64,000 nucleotides of DNA from Oxalicibacterium faecigallinarum (GCF_014635705.1 NZ_BMDI01000001.1:1504008-1568007), one strand, 5' to 3'. Shown: positions 1 to 9,963, counted from the first letter of the stretch. A program made the numbers and translations. Notes: generated by a model not told the origin, from the sequence alone.

Positions 1-2
1 AA

Positions 3-131
3 TTCACGCGTTTTGCAGGCCTGGAAATCGCGGGATTGAAAGGCATGGGATTCAACCCACTGACCAAGATTTACTCGTTGAATAGCGATACCAGCGTCAA
101 TTATCTGGTCGCTTGCACGAAACCTGCCTGA
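3..131 (+). CDS. ubiG: UbiG, ubiquinone biosynthesis O-methyltransferase (C-terminal end only)
   Basis: Partial gene entering from the left edge; about 42 codons and the TGA stop are visible. The residues around KGMGFNPLTKIYSLN and the ending YLVACTKPA match the C-terminus of UbiG, the SAM-dependent enzyme that carries out both O-methylations of ubiquinone synthesis at the membrane. No catalytic motif is in view, so the call rests on the tail and on the neighbour: ubiG followed directly by gph is a common order in beta- and gammaproteobacteria. The gap to the gph start is about 50 bases, which suggests co-transcription. Confidence 0.75.
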   Translation, partial: FTRFAGLEIAGLKGMGFNPLTKIYSLNSDTSVNYLVACTKPA

Positions 132-181
132 CAAAAGCATATCGACCTTGTGTCGATATGCTTTCTGCATATTCCATACGC

Positions 182-853
182 ATGACACTACGCAAACCTC
201 GCGCTGTCCTCTTTGATCTGGATGGCACACTGGCTGACACGGCGCCTGATCTGGCGGGTGCCGTCAACATGTTACGTACTGCACGCGGACTGACTCCAAC
301 CGATTATGCGCTGCTTCGCCCTGTGGCCTCGGCCGGAGCGCGTGGGTTGATTGGCGCTGCATTCGGCATCACGCCGCAAGACGCCGAGTATCCCTCCTTG
401 CGTGATCAGTTTCTAGAAAACTATGCAACGCATATTGCCGTGCATAGCCATCTATTTGCAGAGGTACCGGCGCTACTCCAGGGACTGGAGCAGCAATCCA
501 TCACGTGGGGCATCGTCACGAACAAAGTGACTTACCTGACTGAAAAGCTGGTACCACAAATCGGCTTGGCGCAAGCGGCATGCGTCATCTGCGGTGACAC
601 AACAGCACATCCCAAACCGCACCCAGCACCATTGCTCGAGGCGGCAAACCGCATCCATCTTCCACCGGAAAGTTGCTGGTACGTCGGCGACGATTTGCGT
701 GACATTCAGGCAGGTCATGCTGCCGGCATGACAACCATCGCAGCTGGCTGGGGATATTGTGGTGCGACGCCAACCGTTTCATGGGGCGCAGATATCACGA
801 TTGATTCACCATACCAGTTGCTTGATCTGATTGCACAAGCATCTGCCGCATAA
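182..853 (+). CDS. gph: Phosphoglycolate phosphatase (HAD superfamily)
   Basis: A 223-residue HAD-family phosphatase that dephosphorylates 2-phosphoglycolate, a product of DNA 3'-end repair, in the cytosol. HAD motif I is FDLDGTLADT near residues 11-20 (nucleophile D12, acid/base D14). Motif II is the Thr of GIVTNK, the motif III Lys lies in AHPKPHP, and motif IV is YVGDDLRDIQAG. A cap domain fills the space between motifs I and II. I chose the ATG at 182 because the protein then starts just before motif I as in family members; in-frame ATGs at 158 and upstream would overlap ubiG or add a non-conserved tail. The length is normal for Gph. Very close relatives with other substrates (MupP-type phosphatases) cannot be excluded. 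Confidence 0.85.
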   Translation: MTLRKPRAVLFDLDGTLADTAPDLAGAVNMLRTARGLTPTDYALLRPVASAGARGLIGAAFGITPQDAEYPSLRDQFLENYATHIAVHSHLFAEVPALLQGLEQQSITWGIVTNKVTYLTEKLVPQIGLAQAACVICGDTTAHPKPHPAPLLEAANRIHLPPESCWYVGDDLRDIQAGHAAGMTTIAAGWGYCGATPTVSWGADITIDSPYQLLDLIAQASAA

Positions 854-920
854 TCAAACATCGCAGCACTTGAATCTTCGCTCAAGCACCACATCTATTG
901 CGTTACAATGGCAGTGCTTT

Positions 921-1297
921 GGGGACGACCTGGTTTCGACAGGGGTTGCAAAGCAGCGCAGGGCATACCGAGGACTGGTTACCTCGTAAATACAGCCGGA
1001 AATGCTTAAATGCAAACGATGATTCTTACGCTCTCGCAGCGTAAACCTCTAGAAACCTAAGAACCTTCTAGCTCTACACCATCTCTTCCCTGGGGTGGGC
1101 TGGCAACAGCAGTAGAGTCATACACAGGGAATCGCGTTCTGCCGGGTTACTTGGCAAGACGTTAAACAATAGGTGACTCGCCTGTCCGCAGCGTGCGCGT
1201 CCGCGTCGTACAGGTTAAATCAAATGGCAGCGCTAAGTATGTAGAACTGTCTGTAGAGTGCTTCTGGACGCGGGTTCGATTCCCGCCGTCTCCACCA
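921..1297 (+). ncRNA. ssrA: tmRNA (transfer-messenger RNA)
   Basis: The 5' end GGGGACGACCTGGTTTCGAC and the 3' end GGTTCGATTCCCGCCGTCTC plus CCA form the tRNA-Ala-like domain; the acceptor arms GGGGACG and CGTCTCC pair with one G-U. The tag reading frame runs from GCA at 1012 to TAA at 1042-1044 and encodes ANDDSYALAA, a typical proteobacterial degradation tag ending in ALAA. The RNA rescues stalled ribosomes together with SmpB. A TACAAT box at 904-909 is a possible -10 element. The 3' CCA is encoded. Length is about 377 nt. Confidence 0.96.
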
Positions 1298-1320
1298 GAA
1301 CATGTATCAAGTAGTCCAAG

Positions 1321-1356
1321 AACCCGCGTCAATCCTTGTGATTGCGCGGGTTTTTT
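1321..1356 (+). terminator. Intrinsic terminator of ssrA
   Basis: AACCCGCG and CGCGGGTT arms with flanking CAAT/ATTG pairs form a long hairpin around a short loop, followed by TTTTTT. It sits 23 bases after the encoded CCA of the tmRNA. Confidence 0.85.
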
Positions 1357-1536
1357 CGTTTTTTACCCAAGCCGGCAAGCAAGATATTCATTGGCACCGA
1401 TAAATACCCACGCGCGCGGTAAAAAAGAGGACACCCCGATTTTTTCTCTGCAAAACTGCCAGCTATAATCGTTGGCAATATTGCTAAATTGGCGCGACCG
1501 TGCTCCCGGTGTGAGGGGCATCCACCTTCCTTCACG

Positions 1537-4500
1537 ATGTCCCTCCCCTCAAACGATTTAAGCTGGCTGTCCGGCGGCGGTGAAATGGGCGAACTGATTC
1601 GCTCCATGGATTGGTCCAAGACCGCACTCGGCCCTCTCGAAACATGGCCGCAAAGTTTGCGTACCTCGGTTAGTCTTTGCCTTTCCTCTACCTTCCCGAT
1701 TCTCATCGCTTGGGGGCCTGACGACATCCAGATCTATAACGATGCGTATCGGCCGATCTGCGGCAATTTGCATCCGGGATCGATGGGGCAGGATTTCAAG
1801 ATTTGCTGGGAGTCGGCACTGCCCGTCGTTGGCGACAAGTTCGATCGTGCGCATGAAGGCGAGGGCACGTATATCCGTGATCAGCGGATGTTCCTCGATC
1901 GCTACGGCTATCTTGAAGAAGCCTTCATGACGTTTTCGTTCTCGCCGATCCGTATCGAATCGGGCAATGTCGGCGGCGTGTTTCACCCGATTTCTGAAAG
2001 TACCGACAAGGTTCTGTCGGCCAGAAGAACGCAGGGCCTGCGCGAACTGACGGCGCTGATCGCTAAATCCCGCACGGTGGATGAACTGTGTTCGCTGATG
2101 GCCGAGCAGCATCCGTCTCTGTTACTGGATCTGCCTTTCCTGCTGGTCTACGAGTTCGACAAGGATGGGCAAACACTGCAACTGCGTGGTCAGGCTGGGT
2201 TGAAAGACCATTCGCCACTCGTGGTCGAAACAGTTGGCATCGATCATCCTGCGACGTGGCCGTTTGACCAGGCGCTGGAAAACCGATCCATGACGCTGGT
2301 GACGGATCTTGCCGCCCGGTTTGGCGCATTCGACTGCGAGCCTTATGCGGAAGCGCCGCACACGGCGGTATTGCTCCCGATTACGATCGCCGGTCAAAGC
2401 CAGCCATTCGGTTTTGTGGTGGCCGGTGTCAGTGCGCGGCGCGCATTGGATAAGGATTACGAGAGCTTTTATGACTTGCTGATGAATGCCGTCAATACGG
2501 CGGTCGGCAATGTCGTCGCTTACGAGCAGGAGCAGAAACGCGCAGAGGCCCTGGCTGCCATCGATCGTGCAAAGACGGTGTTTTTCTCGAATGTCTCGCA
2601 CGAATTCAGAACGCCGCTGACCTTGATGCTTGGCCCGCTGGAAGACTCTCTGAATGATCTTGAAGAGCCTTTGGGAAAAGCGCAAAGAGATCGTCTGGAT
2701 GTCACGCACCGCAATGCGCTTCGACTGCTCAAGCTGGTCAACGGCCTGCTTGATTTTTCGCGGATCGAAGCAGGGCGCGTACAAGCCACGTATGCGCGTA
2801 CCGATCTGTCCAAGCTGACCGAAGACCTAGCGAGTGTCTTTCGCTCGGCAATGGAAAAAGCAGGACTGTCCTACGATGTGCAGGTGGATGAGCTTGTGGA
2901 AGATGTGTATGTCGACCGCGACATGTGGGAAAAGATCGTTTTCAACCTGTTATCCAATGCATTCAAATTTACCTTGACCGGATCGGTCACGGTGCGCCTG
3001 CAACGGCATGGCGAATGGGCCCGGCTGACCGTAAGCGATACCGGTACCGGTGTGCCTGAACATGAATTGCCGCGTTTGTTTGAACGATTCCATCGGATTG
3101 AAAGTGCGCAGGGCCGCACGTTTGAAGGCACGGGGATCGGTCTTGCATTGATACAGGAGCTGGTCAAACTGCACGGTGGCAGCATCACCGCAGAAAGCAA
3201 GCTGGGCGTCGGCACGACCTTCTTTATCGATGTGCCGTTTGGCCATCACCATCTTCCGGCGGAGCAGTTGCTGGAGCAGAAAAATGCGGACGACGCATCC
3301 GGCAAGGGTGAAGCCTTTATTCAGGAAGCGCTGAGCTGGCTACCCGATGCAACAGAAACACAGCCGGCGACACAGCACGCCGTCGAAGGTAATGAAGAGG
3401 TGGGCGCACTGAGCCAGCCTGCACGCATCCTGATCGCTGACGACAATAGCGATATGCGCGCCTACCTCAAGCGGCTATTCGACAAGCAAGCGATTGTCGA
3501 GACCTGTACCGATGGCGAACAAGCCTATCAGGCCGTCCTGCGCTCGCCACCGGATCTGCTGCTCAGTGACGTCATGATGCCGAAGCTGGATGGCTTTGGA
3601 TTGATTGCCAAGGTACGGGGCAATCCTGCGATCAAGGATGTGCCGATCATTCTGCTATCGGCCCGCGCGGGTGAGGAAGCCCGGCTGGAAGGCTTGCAGG
3701 CAGGTGCGGATGATTATCTGGTCAAGCCGTTTTCAGCGCGTGAACTCATGACGCAGGTGCAGCGCCAGATCGATATCCATCGACATCGCAAGGCTGCACG
3801 TCATACGCTGGAGCAAAGCGAGTTTTATTTCCGCTCGCTGGTCGATACGTCACCGGCCATTTTGTGGCTGACCGATACCAAGGGCATGTGTACGTACTTG
3901 AGCAAGAGTTGGCAGGGCTATACGGGGCGTCAGGCGGGTGAAGATCTGGACGCCAACTGGCTCGACTGCATCCATCCGCAGGATCGCGCCGCTGTCGAAC
4001 AAAACTTTACAGCAAGCGTTGGCAAGCAAGTCGCTTTCAGCCACGACTATCGCCTGCGCCGTAGCGACAACGAGTATCGCTGGGTCGTCGGTGCCGCAGC
4101 ACCGCGGTTTGACGTGGAGGGTCACTACGTCGGACACGTCGGTACCGTGGTCGACGTGCACGATACCAAACTGCTTGCGCAGGATCTGATCGAGGCCAAT
4201 CAACGTCAGAGCGAATTTCTGGTCACCCTGGCGCACGAACTGCGCAACCCCCTCGCCCCGATCCGTAATGGCGTCGAGCTCTTGCGCATAAGCGAAGGCA
4301 AGCTGAAGAACGTGGGCAACATCCATCGCATGATCGAACGTCAGGTTGCCCATTTGACGCATCTGGTAGACGACCTGCTGGATATCGCACGCATTACACG
4401 CGGCAAGATCAATCTGAAAAAGCAGCACGTTGCGCTCAAGGATGTACTCGGCGACGCAGTCGAAATTAGCATGCCGCTGATCGAAGCTGGGCACCATCGC

Positions 4501-5301
4501 TTGACGCTAGACATTGCAAGCGACGATACGGTTATCAACATTGACCGACATCGAATTGCACAAGTCATCAGCAATTTGCTGAACAACGCTGCCAAGTACA
4601 CGCCTCCCGGCGGGAACATTCATCTGCATGTACAGCGGGAAGGAAATCAGATTGCCATCCATGTCGAGGATGACGGCGTCGGTATCCCAACAGAATCACT
4701 CAACAGCGTGTTTGAGATGTTCACTCAAATCCCCAGTGAAATCGAACGCGCACAGGGTGGTCTGGGTGTGGGACTGCATCTGGTCAAGCGTCTGATCGAG
4801 CTGCATGACGGGCAGGTTCGTGTGCATAGCGACGGCCGCAACCGAGGAAGCACCTTTTCGGTCATTTTGCCTTCGAATCTCGGCGAAACGGCATCGAAAA
4901 CCGAAACGGCAGCCACAGCACCCGACATGCAAGCTGCCCTGCGCATCCTTGTAGTGGATGACAATCAGGATGCGGCGGACAGCCTAACAGCCGTGATGGG
5001 GAGCCTTGGGCACGACGCACGTGCCGTGCACAGAGGCTATGAAGCGATTAGTGCAGCCACGAGTTTTATCCCGCACATCGTGTTTCTGGATATCGGGCTA
5101 CCCGACATGAGCGGGTATGACGTACTGGCACGTGTGAAAGAACTCCCTCGCATGAACGAAACAGTATTCGTGGCATTGACTGGATGGGGAACAGAGTCGG
5201 ATATCACACGCTCCAGCCAGGCTGGATTCCATCATCATCTCACCAAGCCTGCCTCTATCGAAACATTGCTATCAATCCTATCTGGCTCGCATTCTTCCTG
5301 A
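1537..5301 (+). CDS. Hybrid sensor with two histidine-kinase cores and two receiver domains
   Basis: About 1254 residues, predicted soluble with no clear membrane segment. Domains in order: a PAS-like sensor (about 10-150), a GAF-like domain (170-330), HisKA with H355 in SHEFRTPL plus HATPase_c, a receiver with D678 in LLLSDVMMPKLDG, a PAS/PAC (about 765-885), a second HisKA with H900 in AHELRNPL plus a second HATPase_c, and a C-terminal receiver with D1185 in VFLDIGLPDMSG. Both kinase cores keep N- and G-box signatures. The ATG at 1537 gives a start next to the conserved PAS-like region; an in-frame TTG at 1489 would add 16 residues, and neither has a strong Shine-Dalgarno. No partner regulator is adjacent. 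Output is unknown because neither receiver carries a DNA-binding or enzymatic domain. Confidence 0.85.
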   Translation: MSLPSNDLSWLSGGGEMGELIRSMDWSKTALGPLETWPQSLRTSVSLCLSSTFPILIAWGPDDIQIYNDAYRPICGNLHPGSMGQDFKICWESALPVVGDKFDRAHEGEGTYIRDQRMFLDRYGYLEEAFMTFSFSPIRIESGNVGGVFHPISESTDKVLSARRTQGLRELTALIAKSRTVDELCSLMAEQHPSLLLDLPFLLVYEFDKDGQTLQLRGQAGLKDHSPLVVETVGIDHPATWPFDQALENRSMTLVTDLAARFGAFDCEPYAEAPHTAVLLPITIAGQSQPFGFVVAGVSARRALDKDYESFYDLLMNAVNTAVGNVVAYEQEQKRAEALAAIDRAKTVFFSNVSHEFRTPLTLMLGPLEDSLNDLEEPLGKAQRDRLDVTHRNALRLLKLVNGLLDFSRIEAGRVQATYARTDLSKLTEDLASVFRSAMEKAGLSYDVQVDELVEDVYVDRDMWEKIVFNLLSNAFKFTLTGSVTVRLQRHGEWARLTVSDTGTGVPEHELPRLFERFHRIESAQGRTFEGTGIGLALIQELVKLHGGSITAESKLGVGTTFFIDVPFGHHHLPAEQLLEQKNADDASGKGEAFIQEALSWLPDATETQPATQHAVEGNEEVGALSQPARILIADDNSDMRAYLKRLFDKQAIVETCTDGEQAYQAVLRSPPDLLLSDVMMPKLDGFGLIAKVRGNPAIKDVPIILLSARAGEEARLEGLQAGADDYLVKPFSARELMTQVQRQIDIHRHRKAARHTLEQSEFYFRSLVDTSPAILWLTDTKGMCTYLSKSWQGYTGRQAGEDLDANWLDCIHPQDRAAVEQNFTASVGKQVAFSHDYRLRRSDNEYRWVVGAAAPRFDVEGHYVGHVGTVVDVHDTKLLAQDLIEANQRQSEFLVTLAHELRNPLAPIRNGVELLRISEGKLKNVGNIHRMIERQVAHLTHLVDDLLDIARITRGKINLKKQHVALKDVLGDAVEISMPLIEAGHHRLTLDIASDDTVINIDRHRIAQVISNLLNNAAKYTPPGGNIHLHVQREGNQIAIHVEDDGVGIPTESLNSVFEMFTQIPSEIERAQGGLGVGLHLVKRLIELHDGQVRVHSDGRNRGSTFSVILPSNLGETASKTETAATAPDMQAALRILVVDDNQDAADSLTAVMGSLGHDARAVHRGYEAISAATSFIPHIVFLDIGLPDMSGYDVLARVKELPRMNETVFVALTGWGTESDITRSSQAGFHHHLTKPASIETLLSILSGSHSS

Positions 5302-5517
5302 AAAAGCATTGTTTGCCTTGGCATCGGCGATTTTCGGAAAGCAGAGACCGGCAATGCAATCGGCGTGAGTATTCACGCCAAGGTACCGCCATGTACATGA
5401 GCGTAACCATACGATCACATTAGATAGTTGCTTCCCAACTTAAACAGTCATTCAAACAGAACAGCATTTTTAAAGATCTGTGACCAATACGCGCAGTTTT
5501 GAACTGCATGTATTGAT

Positions 5518-8500
5518 TCACTTTTCAATATGGCCGTTTTTCTGCAATGCCATTGCCAGCACGCGCGCTGCATGCAACGGCGTTTGTTGCGTTCCATCCT
5601 GAATCTGATGCCGGCAACTCGTCCCGTCGGCAACAAAAATCGTTCCCTTCTCGGCTTGGCGGATTGCCGGAAGCAATGACAGCTCGGCCATCGCCAGCGA
5701 CGCTTCGTAATGCTCTTCCTCGTAACCGAAGCTACCGGCCATTCCGCAGCAAGACGATTCGATGACCGATACATCGAGGTCCGGAATCCACTTGAGAATT
5801 TCGGGCACGGGACGGAAGGCATCGAAGGCCTTCTGATGACAATGTCCATGCACCATCGCCTTGTTGGATGACAACGGCTGCAGATCGAGCTTGAGACGAT
5901 CGGCCTTGCGTTCGCGTACGAGGAACTCCTCGAACAGGAAAGCATTGTCGGCCAGACGATGCGCTTCCTCGCCATAACCGTAGTTCAGAAACTCGTCGCG
6001 CAAGGATAGTAAACACGATGGTTCCAGGCCGACAATCGGCACCCCACGCTCGACGAACGGCATCAGTGCATCCAGCGTGCGACGCGCTTCTGCTTTAGCT
6101 TCGTCAACTAGACCAGCCGACAGGTAAGTACGACCGCAGCACAACGGACGTTCGCCTTCACGCGTGTTGAAATGCACGGTGTAACCCGCAGCTTCCAGCA
6201 CCTGCTGCGCGGCGCGCGCATTCTCCGGTTCCATGTAGTTATTGAAGGTATCGACGAATAGCAGCACTTCCATGCCACTCGCCTTACTCGATCGCGCCGA
6301 GGCGTTCGAAAGGAAAGACGTCTTGAATGCTGGTGATGAACGTTGTGGTGCAAGTCCAATGGACTTCTTGATCCAGCCACCGATGAATGGCAACTTTTCT
6401 CCTGCGCTCAACAACCCACCAAAGCGACTCACGATCGGTGCGTAGCGTGGCATGAAAGCGACAATCTTGTCGCGTAGCGTAATGCCATTGCGCTTGGCCC
6501 ATGCTGCACGTGCCTCGATCTTGAAACGCGCCATATCGACGCCGGTCGGACAATCGCGCTTGCAACCCTTGCACGACACACACAGATCCAGCACCTCTTT
6601 GACCTCGGCACTGGCCAGTCCTTCGCTCCCCAGTTGCCCGGAGATGGCAAGGCGCAGCGTGTTGGCACGACCACGCGTGACATGACGCTCGTCCTTGGTG
6701 ATGCGATAGCTCGGACACATCGTGCCGGCATCGAACTTGCGGCAGTGGCCATTGTTGTTGCACATCTCCACAGCCTTGGCCAAACCACCGGTCAGATCGT
6801 CTCCCGTACCCGGTTCTGTTTCCACACCGGTTGCAGGATCACGTTTGACGTTCCATTCGGACCAGTCGAGTTGCGTGGTCATCGCAAGTTCGCGATAGCC
6901 GGGCTTGAAACGGAAGTTGCTGCGCTCGTCCATCTTTGGTGGACGCACGATCTTGTCCGGATTGAAGCGGTTGTCCGGATCGAACAGGTGCTTGATCTCG
7001 CTGAATGCCTGATTGATCTTCGGACCGTACTGCCACGCTACCCATTCACCGCGACACAGGCCATCGCCATGTTCACCCGAATAAGCGCCCTTGTATTCGC
7101 GCACCAGCGCCGAGGCTTCTTCCGCAATGGCGCGCATGTCGGCCGCGCCCTCGCGACGCATGTCGAGAATCGGACGCACGTGCAATGTGCCCACGCTCGC
7201 ATGCGCATACCAGGTGCCTTCGGTGTGGTACTTGTGGAAGACTTCGGTCAGCTTGTTCGTGTATTCGGCCAGATGCTCGAGCGGTACCGCACAATCCTCA
7301 ATGAACGAGACCGGTTTGCCGTCGCCTTTCATGCTCATCATGATGTTGAGGCCGGCCTTGCGTACATCCCACAGCGCCTTCTGCTCGTTGGCATCCAGCA
7401 TGTTGACGCAGGCGCCGGGCAAACCCAGATCGCTGACGAGATCGTTCAGTGCCGAAAGTCGTTCGGCCAACATCTCCTTGTCGTCACCGGCGAACTCCAC
7501 CAGCAAAATCGCATCCGGCGAACCGACCAGTGCTTTTTGGATTACCGGACGGAAGGCTGCGATATTGAGCGAGAGCTCGATCATCGTGCTGTCGACAAGC
7601 TCGACCGCAACCGGCAACAGCTTGACGATGTGCTGTGCCGAATCCATCGCCTGATAAAACGTCGGGAAATTGATGACACCCAGAACCTTGTGTTTCGGCA
7701 GCGGTGCCAGCTTGAGTTTGATCTGCCGGCTATAGGCCAGCGTGCCTTCCGATCCGACAAGAAGATGTGCCAGATTTGCGGAGCCATCATCGGTATAGGC
7801 ACGCTGATTCTGGCAATCGAATACGTCGATGTTGTAGCCACCCACGCGACGCAGCACCTTGGGCACGCGTTCGATGATTTCCTCGCGCTCGCGCATGGCG
7901 ATCTCGCGAATGCCATCGAGCATCGGTCGCAAGGCAGCCGTTTGCATCATCGTATCGAAGGATTCGAATCGCGTTTGCGATCCATCTGCCAGCACCGCGT
8001 CGATCGCGAGTACGTTGTGCACCATGTTGCCATATTCGATCGAACGCGAGCCGCACGAGTTGTTGCCGATCATGCCACCGATCGTGCATTGCGCAGCGGT
8101 CGAAACATCGACCGGAAACCAGAGTCCGTAGGGCTTCAACCATGCATTCAGGTGATCGAGCACCATGCCGGGCTCCACGACGATGGTGCGTGCCACCGCA
8201 TCGAACTCGATGACGTTGTTGAGCCACTTGCTGTTGTCGATGACAAGTGCTTCACCAACGGTTTGACCGCATTGGCTGGTGCCACCACCGCGCGCAAGGA
8301 TCGGCACCTTCTCCGAACGCGCGATATCCAGCGCGAGCAGCAAGTCTTGCTGGTCGCGCGGTACAACCACACCAATTGGCATGATCTGGTAGATCGACGC
8401 GTCGGTTGCATATCGGCCGCGATCAGCTCGCCCGAACAGCACGTCTCCGCGCAATTCCTTGCGCAGACGTGCGGCAAGCGGGCTGTCTGCAGGGCTGGCT

Positions 8501-8532
8501 TGTCGAGCGAAATGAATCGGCTTCACAGTCAT
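5518..8532 (-). CDS. FAD-linked 2-hydroxyacid dehydrogenase fused to an iron-sulfur subunit (YdiJ/GlcD-GlcF type)
   Basis: A 1004-residue fusion. The N-terminal PCMH-type FAD-binding domain contains ARGGGTSQCGQ and the C-terminal FAD-oxidase domain reaches about residue 560. Two 4Fe-4S motifs follow (HCRKFDAGTMCPSY and CVSCKGCKRDCP). CCG-type cysteine-rich repeats come last (PLCCGRTY, EPSCLLSL, SSCCGMAGSFGY). Such proteins oxidise D-2-hydroxy acids and pass electrons to a carrier; length and layout resemble YdiJ-type D-2-hydroxyglutarate dehydrogenase, but glycolate or D-lactate are also possible. The ATG at 8532 (MTVKPIHFARQ) has AAGGG upstream; longer in-frame starts add low-complexity sequence. 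It lies 127 bases downstream of the aminotransferase on the same strand, so the two are probably one operon. Confidence 0.85.
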   Translation of the reverse strand: MTVKPIHFARQASPADSPLAARLRKELRGDVLFGRADRGRYATDASIYQIMPIGVVVPRDQQDLLLALDIARSEKVPILARGGGTSQCGQTVGEALVIDNSKWLNNVIEFDAVARTIVVEPGMVLDHLNAWLKPYGLWFPVDVSTAAQCTIGGMIGNNSCGSRSIEYGNMVHNVLAIDAVLADGSQTRFESFDTMMQTAALRPMLDGIREIAMREREEIIERVPKVLRRVGGYNIDVFDCQNQRAYTDDGSANLAHLLVGSEGTLAYSRQIKLKLAPLPKHKVLGVINFPTFYQAMDSAQHIVKLLPVAVELVDSTMIELSLNIAAFRPVIQKALVGSPDAILLVEFAGDDKEMLAERLSALNDLVSDLGLPGACVNMLDANEQKALWDVRKAGLNIMMSMKGDGKPVSFIEDCAVPLEHLAEYTNKLTEVFHKYHTEGTWYAHASVGTLHVRPILDMRREGAADMRAIAEEASALVREYKGAYSGEHGDGLCRGEWVAWQYGPKINQAFSEIKHLFDPDNRFNPDKIVRPPKMDERSNFRFKPGYRELAMTTQLDWSEWNVKRDPATGVETEPGTGDDLTGGLAKAVEMCNNNGHCRKFDAGTMCPSYRITKDERHVTRGRANTLRLAISGQLGSEGLASAEVKEVLDLCVSCKGCKRDCPTGVDMARFKIEARAAWAKRNGITLRDKIVAFMPRYAPIVSRFGGLLSAGEKLPFIGGWIKKSIGLAPQRSSPAFKTSFLSNASARSSKASGMEVLLFVDTFNNYMEPENARAAQQVLEAAGYTVHFNTREGERPLCCGRTYLSAGLVDEAKAEARRTLDALMPFVERGVPIVGLEPSCLLSLRDEFLNYGYGEEAHRLADNAFLFEEFLVRERKADRLKLDLQPLSSNKAMVHGHCHQKAFDAFRPVPEILKWIPDLDVSVIESSCCGMAGSFGYEEEHYEASLAMAELSLLPAIRQAEKGTIFVADGTSCRHQIQDGTQQTPLHAARVLAMALQKNGHIEK

Positions 8533-8659
8533 GTTGCTTGCATCCCTTGCCCGCAAGACGATGCGGGCGAATCTGCGTACCGCAACCTGACGGAGCGGCA
8601 CGCCAAACATCAAGTAGAAACTCTCGATGGTCGAAGGTAAAACGACGTTATTCGCGGAT

Positions 8660-9883
8660 TCAGGAAACCCTCTGCAAGCGCGGTGTTTCCTGTCCGCTGG
8701 CAGACAGGTTCTCCATCGCTGCTGCCACGCCACTACCCGCCAGCTTGATGCCAGCCAGCTTCAAACCCATCTCGCAACCCGCAAGCGTCGCCATCAGCGT
8801 CAGTTCGTTGGCTTCGCCCAGATGGCCGATGCGGAACATGCGCCCCTTCATCTTGCCCAGGCCGGTTCCCAGCGACATGTTGAAGCGCTCGTAGATCACC
8901 TTGCGTACGGCATCGGCATCCACACCTTCCGGCGTCATCACACCGGTCAGTACCGGCGAGTAGACGGCAGCATCCTTGCACTGCACTTCCAGCCCCCAGG
9001 TATCGACGGCAGTGCGACAGGCAGCAGCCAGACGTTGATGGCGTGCGAAAACGTTATCCAGTCCTTCGCCCAGAATCATGTCGAGTGCTTCATGCAAGCC
9101 GTAAAGCAGGTTGGTGTTCGGTGTGTAGGGCCAGTAACCGACCTTGTTCATTTCGATGATTTCGGTCCAGTCCCAGAACGCGCGCGGCAGCTTGGCGGTC
9201 TTGCTTGCTTCAATGGCTTTTTTAGAAACGGCGTTGAAGCTGATGCCCGGTGGCAGCATCAAACCTTTTTGCGAACCGGAGACGGTCACGTCCACCCCCC
9301 ACTCATCGTGACGGTAATCGGCACAAGCCAGACCTGAAATCGTATCGACCAGCAATAGTGCGGGATGGCCGACCGAATCGATTGCCTTGCGCACCGCGGC
9401 GATGTTCGAGGTCACACCAGTCGAGGTTTCGTTATGCACGACGCACACGGCCTTGATCGAATGACCGGTATCGGCACGCAGACGCTCGGCGATCATGTCT
9501 GCCTGCACACCGCGACGCCAGCCTTCGATACCTGGCAAACCCAGGAATTCGGGCTTCAGACCAAGTGCTTCTGCCATCTTCTTCCACAGCGTCGCGAAGT
9601 GACCGGTTTCATACATGAGTACGTGATCGCCAGGGCTCAGCGTGTTACTCAGCGCCGCTTCCCATGCGCCGGTACCGGACGCCGGATAAATAATGACAGG
9701 CTGCGAAGTTTTGAAAATCTTCTGGATTCCGGACAGGACCTTCAGGCCCAGCGCACCAAACTCCGGGCCGCGGTGATCGATGGTCGGATAGCTCATCGCG
9801 CGCAGGATACGATCTGGCACGGGGCTCGGACCGGGAATCTGCAGGAAGTGGCGACCAGCGGGATGGAAATCGAGCGTCAGCAT
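8660..9883 (-). CDS. Class V aminotransferase, serine/aspartate-glyoxylate type
   Basis: A 407-residue PLP-dependent enzyme of the alanine/serine-glyoxylate aminotransferase family. GPSPVP near the N-terminus, HNETSTGV, the pyridoxal-aspartate region LLLVDTISGLA and the Schiff-base lysine K206 in SGSQKGLMLPPG are all visible. Members convert glyoxylate to glycine using serine, alanine or aspartate as amino donor; BhcA of the beta-hydroxyaspartate cycle belongs here and is often mis-annotated as serine-glyoxylate aminotransferase. The ATG at 9883 is preceded by GAGGAG at good spacing. It is divergent from the GntR gene and has a TTGCATACAA palindrome about 35 bases upstream. The donor cannot be read from sequence by eye. 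Confidence 0.88.
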   Translation of the reverse strand: MLTLDFHPAGRHFLQIPGPSPVPDRILRAMSYPTIDHRGPEFGALGLKVLSGIQKIFKTSQPVIIYPASGTGAWEAALSNTLSPGDHVLMYETGHFATLWKKMAEALGLKPEFLGLPGIEGWRRGVQADMIAERLRADTGHSIKAVCVVHNETSTGVTSNIAAVRKAIDSVGHPALLLVDTISGLACADYRHDEWGVDVTVSGSQKGLMLPPGISFNAVSKKAIEASKTAKLPRAFWDWTEIIEMNKVGYWPYTPNTNLLYGLHEALDMILGEGLDNVFARHQRLAAACRTAVDTWGLEVQCKDAAVYSPVLTGVMTPEGVDADAVRKVIYERFNMSLGTGLGKMKGRMFRIGHLGEANELTLMATLAGCEMGLKLAGIKLAGSGVAAAMENLSASGQETPRLQRVS

Positions 9884-9916
9884 TACTGTCTCCTCAAAAA
9901 AAACCGTCAAATTGAA

Positions 9917-9930
9917 TTTTGCATACAAAA
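9917..9930. promoter_or_regulatory. Candidate GntR operator 1 (aminotransferase promoter)
   Basis: TTTTGCATACAAAA is an inverted repeat TTTTG-CATA-CAAAA located about 35 bases upstream of the aminotransferase ATG. It fits a TTGnATnCAA pattern recurring only near genes of this island. Operator role is inferred. Confidence 0.55.
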
Positions 9931-9963
9931 TACTTTATCAGACGAAGTGAATTAGGTAAAGCG

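Noticed and set aside
5362-5379. Perfect hairpin GGCGTGA-GTAT-TCACGCC between convergent genes
   Set aside because: It lacks a T-run on either side, so I do not call it a terminator; it could still be a minor structure.
6634-8640. A 668-codon plus-strand frame antisense to the FAD/Fe-S dehydrogenase
   Set aside because: It is a mirror frame of a GC-rich conserved gene, has no recognisable domain or ribosome-binding site, and is rich in His/Arg/Gln as antisense frames of this kind usually are. The minus-strand gene has clear catalytic motifs.
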